Source: Nitrososphaerales archaeon TH5888 (GTDB lineage Archaea; Thermoproteota; Nitrososphaeria; Nitrososphaerales; Nitrososphaeraceae). Taken from it: a stretch of 5,001 bases of DNA. A program made the translations under genes and the position numbers. This document shows positions 1 to 4,429 of the stretch, piece by piece. The stretch spans positions 1 to 5,001 of the forward strand of contig JAATVN010000179.1 of the NCBI GenBank assembly GCA_014523595.1, written 5' to 3'. How positions within the stretch are numbered: the stretch's first letter is position 1; each line of letters begins with the position of its first letter. The notes beneath the pieces are model-generated. The model had not been told where the DNA came from and did no database searches. It saw only the letters and a list, made by a program, of their open reading frames with translations.

Positions 1-1096
1 CGTTCAATTTAAAGTGGTAAATGCGACCATTGTGAACATCTCCAACAAAGATATCATTTTTATATTGAGTTCCCAATTTGTCAGAATCTAAAAATACTAT
101 TGAAGTCAGTCCTGCGCTTCTCTCCCAAACTAATTTGGGCTCACTATATTTTCCTCTATCATCAAATGTTACCATTTCGTCAACATCAAAGTTTTTTGGG
201 CTTGATGAAAAACCATAAACTTTATGCCATCCACTATTAAATCCCGGGTAAATTAAATTTATTTCATCTCCATCTTGTGGTCCGTTTTCCGTATCCCATA
301 AAGAACCTGTTATAGGATCAAAATCCAGCCCAAAACTGTTTCTAATACCATAAGCATAATACAATCGCAAAGGCATAGAATCTCCTAATATTCCTTTTCC
401 TACAGGCTTACCGTCTTGTGTTATTCTTAAAATACCACTGCGTCCATCTGCAACTATTCCATCATCAAAGTTTTGAGTTTGTGTAGCCTCAAAATCAAGT
501 TTAAATGATCCATCTATATCTCCTACTGGAACGTAGATATTGTTGTCAGGACCAATTTCTATTGCTCCTCCGTTATGTCTTGGTCCGGGGTCTGCTGGTA
601 AATCCAAAAGAAGTGTGGGATTTACAAGTTTATTATCAACTAATTCATACTTGTAAACGCGATTACCTACTGGTGCTTTACCTTCCCTATCACTTCCATC
701 TTTACCTTCAATTTCAGTAAAGTAAAGGAAAACATATGTCTTGAAACCGTTTTTGGAAACTGCGATACCACACATTCCTCTTTCAATAGAGTTTGCTACA
801 TCCACATCAAGAAGTGGCATATGTGCAATTGCTCCTCTGTTAACCCTCATTACGGTTCCTCTGTCTTTTTCCAAAATCAGGAAGTCGTCAGGACCCAGAA
901 AAGCCATACTTGTAGGTACGTGCAACCCTTCTACTACCTCCTCTACTTTAAGTCGGGGATCAAACACTTCGGGATGGTTTGTACCCTTGTTAAGTATTCG
1001 TTCTTTTAACTTTACTTGACCATACGTCTGATTAAAATAAATGGAAAAATTACAGATAATAATAAAGAGAAAGATAAGGATAACATACTTATTCAT
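1..1096 (-). CDS. Secreted PQQ-dependent glucose/sorbosone dehydrogenase family protein, C-terminus beyond window
   Basis: This frame is open for 365 codons, from an ATG at 1096-1094 to the left edge, so the C-terminus is missing. Residues 1-26 look like a Sec signal peptide (MNKYVILIFLFIIICNFSIY, ending near YGQ), which supports this start; no clear Shine-Dalgarno site precedes it. The rest matches the GSDH six-bladed propeller family: RHNGG at 173-177 (the family's catalytic histidine region), IGPDNNIYVPVGD at 181-193, YGIRNSFGLDFDP at 249-261 (the Arg-Asn pair near PQQ), LWDTENGPQDGDEIN at 266-280, GFNSGW at 285-290 and VGDVHNGRIYHF at 351-362. Known members oxidise aldose sugars or related alcohols outside the membrane using PQQ and calcium; the substrate here is unknown, and some relatives have no proven dehydrogenase activity. 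I see no frameshift. It appears to be transcribed alone, with a 352-bp repeat-bearing gap upstream. The family call is firm, the reaction is inferred. Confidence 0.9.
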   Translation of the reverse strand, partial: MNKYVILIFLFIIICNFSIYFNQTYGQVKLKERILNKGTNHPEVFDPRLKVEEVVEGLHVPTSMAFLGPDDFLILEKDRGTVMRVNRGAIAHMPLLDVDVANSIERGMCGIAVSKNGFKTYVFLYFTEIEGKDGSDREGKAPVGNRVYKYELVDNKLVNPTLLLDLPADPGPRHNGGAIEIGPDNNIYVPVGDIDGSFKLDFEATQTQNFDDGIVADGRSGILRITQDGKPVGKGILGDSMPLRLYYAYGIRNSFGLDFDPITGSLWDTENGPQDGDEINLIYPGFNSGWHKVYGFSSSPKNFDVDEMVTFDDRGKYSEPKLVWERSAGLTSIVFLDSDKLGTQYKNDIFVGDVHNGRIYHFKLN

Positions 1097-1230
1097 CTTC
1101 GACTGGCCGAACAAAATTTGGATTCGGGTTTCACAGTAAGCGATGGCAAATATTAATTTTCCTTCTCAATTTCAATTGTAGAGAATATGATTAAATCAGC
1201 AAATAATTATTAGGCCAGCCGGCGGAATAC

Positions 1231-1242
1231 TCTACGCGTAGA
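1231..1242. promoter_or_regulatory. 12-bp perfect palindrome, possible operator
   Basis: TCTACGCGTAGA is its own reverse complement across all 12 bases, and its GC-rich core stands out in an AT-rich gap. It lies about 135 bp upstream of the dehydrogenase start. A dimeric regulator site is a reasonable guess, but nothing else supports it. Confidence 0.3.
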
Positions 1243-1265
1243 TTCTATCTCACGGTCGACTGAAT

Positions 1266-1409
1266 TATCATTTTTAGCATCCCAAAAGTGCCAGTTTCTA
1301 GTATCATTTTAGTGCCATTTATGCCAGTTTTTAATCTTGTTTAACGTTTTAGTATAATTTAATGCACATAATTCAAATATTGTGCAAAAAATTTATCATT
1401 TCAGTGCCT
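1266..1409. repeat. Interleaved short direct repeats
   Basis: Two motifs recur in the same orientation. Motif A, TGCCAGTTTYTA, lies at 1289-1300 and 1322-1333 (11 of 12 identical). Motif B, TATCATTTYAGTGCC, lies at 1302-1316 and 1394-1408 (14 of 15 identical). A degenerate third copy of B begins at 1266. An extra AGTGCCA lies at 1287-1293, overlapping motif A. This could be a regulator-binding cluster, a worn mobile-element end, or slippage-made repetition; the spacing is not regular enough for CRISPR. Confidence 0.55.
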
Positions 1410-1421
1410 ACAAATAGCACT
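1386..1421 (-). terminator. Probable terminator after the 62-residue zinc-ribbon gene
   Basis: Read on the minus strand, AGTGC (1421-1417) can pair with GCACT (1407-1403) across a 9-base loop, and a run of six T follows at 1391-1386. It starts 28 bp past the stop codon of the upstream gene. Archaeal termination depends mainly on T-tracts, so the T-run is the stronger part of the evidence. The stem has only five pairs. Confidence 0.4.
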
Positions 1422-1448
1422 TTGATGATTTCTTAAATTTAGTTCAAG

Positions 1449-1637
1449 TTACTGATTGACTGAACTATCTTCAATTGCTTTGGCACATTTTTCACAATAC
1501 TTCTCTATTATTATTGCCCCTTCAGTACTATATTTGACTAACTTTGTCGCAGGTTCTCCGCATCCTATACAGAATCTTGAATTCTTTTCTATGTTTGATG
1601 TAAAGGGTTCAATACTTTTCAATCTCTTTTCTAACAA
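1449..1637 (-). CDS. Small double-CxxC (zinc-ribbon-like) protein, 62 residues
   Basis: The protein has two cysteine pairs, CIGC at residues 23-26 and CEKC at 48-51, separated by 21 residues. This is the layout of a one-zinc ribbon. The N-terminal 20 residues are basic and the C-terminal end is acidic and glutamine-ending. There is no signal peptide or membrane segment, so it should be cytoplasmic. The start is uncertain: TTG at 1637 is directly preceded by an in-frame TGA, and the frame contains no ATG. A second TTG lies at codon 6. The purine-rich GAGAAG at 1650-1645 is 7 bases upstream of the first TTG and favours it, as does a TATA-like TTTATAAT at 1680-1673. Such proteins often bind nucleic acid or a protein partner; the function here is unknown. 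Confidence 0.75.
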   Translation of the reverse strand: MLEKRLKSIEPFTSNIEKNSRFCIGCGEPATKLVKYSTEGAIIIEKYCEKCAKAIEDSSVNQ

Positions 1638-1672
1638 TCACAATCTTCTCTAATTATGTATAAAGAATATAC

Positions 1673-1680
1673 ATTATAAA
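1673..1680 (-). promoter_or_regulatory. TATA-like box for the 62-residue zinc-ribbon gene
   Basis: TTTATAAT on the minus strand sits about 36-43 bases upstream of the TTG at 1637. Archaeal transcription starts about 25 bases past the box, which would give a leader of roughly 10-15 bases containing GAGAAG. A second AT element at 1666-1658 (TCTTTATAC) is an alternative and would give a leaderless message. Confidence 0.4.
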
Positions 1681-1783
1681 CTAATAGTATCGGAAGCAAC
1701 CTTTTTGTTTACATTGGCTTATTCAATAACTCCTCCTCTGTAAGTGACTTGGATTTAAAATCAACTGGATTCCAGAGTAGGAT

Positions 1784-2024
1784 ATGGCTTGAACTATACC
1801 TTTGTTCCAAATTGCAGCAGAAATGGAAAAAAGGAGATGGATGACATTTAGACAAGAATTAGATAAAAGCGAAAGAAAGGTTTGATGAGGTGTTGTCTTA
1901 TTCACTATTGTATAACGCCTCCTGTGTGATGGCTTGCAAGCCTTTGTTATAATATCCAATCCTTATGTCTATTATATTTCAGCAATACAAGGAATTAACA
2001 AATATAGCGATAGAACAAGAATAA
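1784..2024 (+). pseudogene. Decayed gene for a small conserved archaeal protein (about 80 residues)
   Basis: Joining frames recovers a continuous protein-like reading. From ATG 1784 it reads MA, stop (TGA 1790-1792), then TIPLFQIAAEMEKRRWMTFR and QELDKSERK up to 1879. One extra base at about 1877-1880 shifts the frame, and it resumes at 1881 with FDEVLSYSLLYNASCVMACK then PLL, stop (TAA 1950-1952), then YPILMSIIFQQYKELTNIAI and EQE, ending at TAA 2022-2024. A single change at codon 3 (AGA to TGA) would restore an MARTIP start. From memory this resembles a small archaeal family of unknown function, about 80 residues long in haloarchaea and thaumarchaea, that begins MGRT-P and has an FR-AL-K--R--FD core; I cannot verify this by search. 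With three lesions it is unlikely to be expressed intact. An opposite-strand frame at 1723-1959 looks like a shadow. Confidence 0.7.
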
Positions 2025-2074
2025 ATCAAATTCTTCTATTTATCAGACGTATCATTTAATCTAAATTATAATCT

Positions 2075-2099
2075 CTATAGTTGTCTTAAGAGACTATAG
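2075..2099 (-). terminator. Inverted repeat at the end of the 47-residue gene
   Basis: CTATAGT (2075-2081) and ACTATAG (2093-2099) are perfect 7-bp inverted repeats with an 11-base spacer. The repeat covers the stop codon of the minus-strand gene, followed on that strand by an AT-rich stretch without a long T-run. It lies in the convergent gap between that gene and the pseudogene, so it may end transcription from either side. Short AT-rich palindromes are common by chance. Confidence 0.3.
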
Positions 2100-2237
2100 G
2101 TCATGGTTAGTCGATGCACAGATGCAGGATATCGTTTTATCACACTCTTCATGTCGTCCATATACGCAAGGCCCACATACGGTTTTTATTTTCCCTTCTA
2201 GGTCGGCTATTCCCTCTTTCTGTAATTCAATTTTCAT
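2094..2237 (-). CDS. 47-residue cysteine-rich protein, intact
   Basis: A complete frame runs from ATG (2237-2235) to TAG (2096-2094). The first 20 residues are charged and helical in character (MKIELQKEGIADLEGKIKTV). The second half is a compact cysteine cluster, CGPCVYGRHEECDKTISCIC, with C21, C24, C32, C38 and C40 plus H29 and H45. This is enough to hold one zinc ion or an iron-sulfur centre. The non-random spacing and an ATG start argue for a real gene despite the short length. It has no signal peptide, so it should be cytoplasmic. No Shine-Dalgarno site is visible just upstream. It resembles small thaumarchaeal proteins of unknown function from memory only. A possible 58-residue frame ends 45 bp upstream in the same direction. 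Confidence 0.7.
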   Translation of the reverse strand: MKIELQKEGIADLEGKIKTVCGPCVYGRHEECDKTISCICASTNHDL

Positions 2238-2282
2238 GATCTAATTGAAACGTTACTCTATATTACTTTGTGCTTGTTGATG

Positions 2283-2459
2283 CTAGGTAGTATTACGCTT
2301 GACGGAAGTATTGATACCTGCTTCTGCCGCCGGCGTATTTCTGTCTTTTGGAATTCTAATCCTTCTGGAAAATGGCAGAATTAATAATTCTTTAGACTGG
2401 AATTTCCATTTTAATACTTCTAATGTAAGAACAGCATCATACGTTGGCGGTGAGATCAT
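2283..2459 (-). CDS. Doubtful 58-residue ORF; overlapped by an open frame on the plus strand
   Basis: The minus frame begins with ATG (2459-2457), reads MISPPTYDAVLTLEVLKWKF and ends RNTPAAEAGINTSVKRNTT at TAG (2285-2283). An AT-rich promoter-like stretch lies upstream (about 2490-2515), and the gene would be followed closely by the 47-residue cysteine-rich gene. However, the plus strand is also open over the same stretch. From TTG 2299 to TAG 2472 it reads 57 residues, with a hydrophobic segment (VLIPASAAGVFLSFGILILL) then NNSLDWNFHFNTSNVRTASY. The stem-loop at 2529-2568, with T-residues on the plus strand, would suit that plus-strand gene as a terminator. At most one is likely real; the ATG mildly favours the minus frame. 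I recognise neither. Confidence 0.25.
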   Translation of the reverse strand: MISPPTYDAVLTLEVLKWKFQSKELLILPFSRRIRIPKDRNTPAAEAGINTSVKRNTT

Positions 2460-2472
2460 TTGTCGAAACTAG

Positions 2473-2952
2473 AACTCTCCCACCTGTTTTAATTATAACG
2501 TTTTATACTAGGTTGTGGTAATTCAGTTAACATTGATGGGTTGAGATCCCTCTTTTCCCATCGATGTTTTGATTAGTTCTGTACTAGGTATCCCATATTC
2601 CTTCGATCCGAATAAAGATAATGTCAGTATCTCTGAAATCACTTTGAATTGAAGAATCGCTTCCGATAATTAACCAAACCATACAATTATTTTTGAACGG
2701 TTAATTTTAGAGTAACAAGAAATATTCGGCAGATTGGGTATATGGTAATTCATAACTCCACTCCAGTGGGAACCATTAGATTTTCACATCAGTCTGATAA
2801 GATAACTATTAGAGCTAGGGCTGTCGTTTGTGAATCAGAGTTGACACAATTCCAAGACCCTTCTAATTAACCCAACTATGATAATAAGAACTCTAGTATC
2901 AGTCTTATGAGCTACAACTAATAAAACTGTTAATTCTTCAGACCCAATTTCC
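2473..2952. other. Long gap with a stem-loop and only very short open frames
   Basis: No supported gene is present. The main structure is the stem-loop at 2529-2568. Short frames exist but conflict: plus 2545-2652 is open without a good start and ends IPYSFDPNKDNVSISEITLN, while minus 2682-2584 is a 32-residue ATG frame beginning MVWLIIGSDSSIQSDF. A 42-codon minus frame with a GTG start overlaps the end of the sequon-rich gene, and its second half is hydrophobic. These may be debris from older genes or chance in AT-rich DNA. Confidence 0.5.
2529..2568 (+). terminator. 12-bp stem-loop, possible terminator or structured RNA
   Basis: AACATTGATGGG (2529-2540) pairs with CCCATCGATGTT (2557-2568): 11 Watson-Crick pairs and one G-T wobble position, around a 16-base loop. 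The right arm runs into TTTT (2567-2570), which fits termination on the plus strand. The loop contains GAG and CTC that could form an inner pairing. Without an agreed upstream gene, a terminator, a small structured RNA and a mobile-element remnant all remain possible. Confidence 0.45.
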
Positions 2953-3336
2953 TTACTTACCACTTATTCCTTCTTTTATTTCGCCGCTTATGTTGCTTAG
3001 CACATCTGCTGCTCCTATGCCAACTTTTTTAGCGGTGTCTTCAGTCTTGTTTAATATTTCCGAGCCGACTTCCGACCCGACATTACTCAAATTCTGTCCA
3101 AGTTCCTTTAATGTAGAACGTACTTCTTCGGCTGTCCTATTCAGTACGGCAGAAACGTTATGTCCTACTTCGACAGCAGTCTGGTTGACTAAAGCAGTCA
3201 TATTGCCAGCAGTATTTGAGGCATTTGTAGTGGAGTTTTGAGCACTCAAGTTGTTTGTTGTTGTAGTCAATGTCAACATCGATATTATCGCGGCAATCAT
3301 GATTAATTCTCGATTTATAGGCTTCAGTTTGTGCAA
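2953..3336 (-). CDS. Secreted, sequon-rich helical protein of unknown function
   Basis: The protein is 127 residues from TTG 3336, or 115 from ATG 3300. Residues 1-32 look like a signal peptide: basic n-region (HKLKPINRE), hydrophobic core (LIMIAAIISMLTLTTTT) and a likely cut near LSA-QN. The TTG start keeps the positive n-region; however, a TATA-like TTTAAATA near 3346 fits the ATG better, so the start is unsettled. The mature part holds ten N-X-S/T sequons (N29, N34, N38, N45, N51, N60, N66, N82, N96, N115), about one per ten residues. From residue 46 onward it looks like long amphipathic helices with alternating charge and small residues, similar in style to LEA or apolipoprotein-like repeats. 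It has no cysteine. It is probably exported and heavily N-glycosylated; a surface or stress role is only inference. Confidence 0.75.
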   Translation of the reverse strand: MHKLKPINRELIMIAAIISMLTLTTTTNNLSAQNSTTNASNTAGNMTALVNQTAVEVGHNVSAVLNRTAEEVRSTLKELGQNLSNVGSEVGSEILNKTEDTAKKVGIGAADVLSNISGEIKEGISGK

Positions 3337-3514
3337 TTTTATTTAAAGATTTTAGCTTCTATCAGACCCTAAAAATATGGATGTTAAAACTATACCACAG
3401 AATTTATCATACTCTCCAGATGTCGGGGGGATTCTTCACAAAACCATCTGGCTTTAATTAACCCAGCTACTCAAACTGAACTTCAGCTTTATTTCATCAT
3501 CCCAGAGAAACTTC
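3337..3514. other. Intergenic region with a small hairpin
   Basis: The gap lies between two minus-strand genes. CCAGATG (3416-3422) and CATCTGG (3445-3451) form a perfect 7-bp inverted repeat with a 22-base loop. On the minus strand, T-rich stretches follow it, so it may help end the upstream 3515-3736 gene. A 26-codon plus frame (ATG 3377 to TAA 3457, beginning MDVKTIPQNLSYSPDVGG) is too short to support. The downstream gene's promoter should lie in the AT-rich part at 3338-3385. Confidence 0.4.
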
Positions 3515-3736
3515 TTAATTAAGTCTATTCATCATGTCTATTAAACCGGTTTTTATTTTGTCATCATCTGCTTGTGAGCTTAAAGCACCTAACTCATGAC
3601 CCAAGCTGTTTATGTCGTCTTTTTGCTTTGTTGTTAAGTTTGGTAATCCCAAAATATCCTTTTGTATTTTTATGAAATCCCGTATCATTGCCTTTGCGTA
3701 TTCAGAATTTATATCGACCATCATTGGGAACAACAA
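3515..3736 (-). CDS. Small helical cytoplasmic protein, 69-73 residues, unknown function
   Basis: The frame opens with TTG TTG at 3736, but two consecutive ATG codons at 3724 and 3721 are better starts. A TATAAA box at 3756-3751 lies 27 bases ahead of ATG 3724, which puts the transcription start at or next to that codon and predicts a leaderless message of 70 residues. The protein (MMVDINSEYAKAMIRDFIKI at its start) is hydrophilic, rich in Asp, Lys and Leu, and looks like two or three helices joined by the LPNLTTKQKDD linker. It has no cysteines, signal peptide or membrane segment. The spacing of hydrophobic residues suits a helical bundle or a partner-binding protein. I do not recognise a family. 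Confidence 0.65.
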   Translation of the reverse strand: MLFPMMVDINSEYAKAMIRDFIKIQKDILGLPNLTTKQKDDINSLGHELGALSSQADDDKIKTGLIDMMNRLN

Positions 3737-3750
3737 CTGCTATAGGGCTC

Positions 3751-3756
3751 TTTATA
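3751..3756 (-). promoter_or_regulatory. TATA box, leaderless-type promoter for the 3515-3736 gene
   Basis: TATAAA on the minus strand (within GGATATAAAG) is the best archaeal TATA match in this part of the window. Its distance to ATG 3724 (about 27 bases) equals the usual box-to-start-site distance in archaea. It therefore also decides the start codon, placing both upstream TTG codons at or before the transcript end. Confidence 0.5.
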
Positions 3757-3897
3757 TCCGTTCCTAGAGTATGCTTTCGGCTTGCTGGTATTAAGGCAGC
3801 ATTTCATGTACCCCTGGAGTATTTAGGAGTTAAACCGTAGGACAATGATGACAAGGGACAAAGACAAACAAATAATGCGACATTGTTAAATCTGATT

Positions 3898-4035
3898 ATG
3901 AAAGTTGGTACATTCTCCTGTAAACAGTGTAAAATTAAATTTCAATTAATAGGACTTTCGACCACAGATAATCCAAGTTATTGTCCATACTGCGGTAACA
4001 ACAGTATAGATAAGATTAATGTAATTTATGGATGA
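3898..4035 (+). CDS. 45-residue zinc-ribbon protein
   Basis: A complete frame runs from ATG 3898 to TGA 4033-4035. It starts MKVGTFSCKQCKIKFQLIG and carries CKQC at residues 8-11 and CPYCG at 29-33, a classic zinc-ribbon (rubredoxin-knuckle) pair with 17 residues between. The region between is short and carries the expected aromatic and hydrophobic strand residues. The protein would be little more than the zinc ribbon, so it may act as an adaptor or nucleic-acid or protein binder in the cytoplasm. A TTG at 3883 is an alternative start. No clear TATA box or Shine-Dalgarno site is seen. It is the only well-supported intact plus-strand gene, converging on the 4064-4429 gene with 28 bp between. 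The same frame is open upstream of a TAG at 3838. Confidence 0.75.
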   Translation: MKVGTFSCKQCKIKFQLIGLSTTDNPSYCPYCGNNSIDKINVIYG

Positions 4036-4063
4036 TGAGTTCCTTGTCCTGTATCCCTATGTT

Positions 4064-4429
4064 CTAAACTATGTTGGAGTACCTATCGCTTGCCGCCAGA
4101 GAGCATCTGGCATTTTCCTTAACGCTCTCGACAGAATCGTAGAGACTCAGTTCTAGCTTATCAAGAATATGAAGGGCTTCATTAGTGTCAGGAATATTCT
4201 TTATCCTGAAAAATTCACCGTTATCGTCATAAAATATTGCAAAAAGACCTGAGATTGCAGCACCGGCTATTACCAGTTTAATTTTTGATGATAGACATTC
4301 ATCTATAACTTTCTTGAGGGCATCAATACCCTGTCTTTGTTTTTGTCTCCTTAATTCAACCCTTCCATAGTCTATGAATTCTGTTCTACTAATTTCTTTT
4401 CTATCCATATCATCATTTCGGAGTTTCAA
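4064..4429 (-). CDS. Second gene of a two-gene operon, unknown function, about 114-121 residues
   Basis: The frame begins with TTG 4429, which overlaps the TGA of the upstream gene as TTGA, the usual geometry for translational coupling. An ATG at 4408 (MDRKEISRTEFIDYGRVELR) gives a 114-residue alternative; neither has a good Shine-Dalgarno site. The N-terminal part up to residue 48 is strongly charged, with a basic RRQKQRQ run. Residues 52-67 (LVIAGAAISGLFAIFY) are hydrophobic, followed by YDDNGEFFRIKNIPDTNEA and a helical acidic C-terminal part. The hydrophobic stretch could be a single membrane segment or a buried strand pair of a globular fold; the flanking YDDNGEFF, which looks like a beta-hairpin, favours the latter. 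There are two isolated cysteines and no zinc motif. I do not recognise a family. Confidence 0.7.
   Translation of the reverse strand: MKLRNDDMDRKEISRTEFIDYGRVELRRQKQRQGIDALKKVIDECLSSKIKLVIAGAAISGLFAIFYDDNGEFFRIKNIPDTNEALHILDKLELSLYDSVESVKENARCSLAASDRYSNIV

Larger units (their letters stand above)
1097..1448. other. Non-coding gap upstream of the sugar dehydrogenase
   Basis: There is no convincing gene here on either strand; the longest frames are short and made from repeats. The gap holds a 12-bp palindrome (1231-1242), interleaved direct repeats (1266-1409), two inverted repeats (1363-1386 and 1403-1421) and an A-run that reads as a T-tract on the minus strand. It is upstream of the dehydrogenase and downstream of the 62-residue zinc-ribbon gene, so it could carry the regulatory region of the former and the terminator of the latter. 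An AT-rich stretch near 1150-1162 could be the dehydrogenase TATA element, but it is not distinctive. Confidence 0.6.

Noticed and set aside
741..1019. Plus-strand open frames inside the left gene (also 505-720 and 821-1009)
   Set aside because: They are antisense to the sugar dehydrogenase, which carries clear family motifs over the whole stretch.
1266..1409. CRISPR array
   Set aside because: The repeats are short, interleaved and unequally spaced, with no uniform spacers.
1423..1465. TGATGA with CTGA motifs, another C/D box candidate
   Set aside because: It overlaps the end of the 62-residue gene, and box spacing is too short for two guides.
1456..1653. Plus-strand 65-residue frame
   Set aside because: It is the shadow of the double-CxxC gene on the minus strand.
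1723..1959. Minus-strand 78-residue frame
   Set aside because: It runs antisense across the decayed gene, whose repaired plus-strand reading is far more protein-like; this frame shows no motif.
1688..2668. TATCGGAAGC at 1688-1697 and its inverted copy at 2659-2668, as possible element ends
   Set aside because: Several 10-base matches are expected by chance in 5 kb, there is no target duplication, and no transposase lies between.
2990..3241. Plus-strand 83-residue frame with hydrophobic composition
   Set aside because: It is antisense to the sequon-rich secreted protein, and its composition follows from that strand's codons.
3845..3895. ATGATGA followed 40 bases later by CTGA, like a C/D box guide RNA
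   Set aside because: No convincing inner D'/C' boxes or terminal stem are present, and these short boxes are common.
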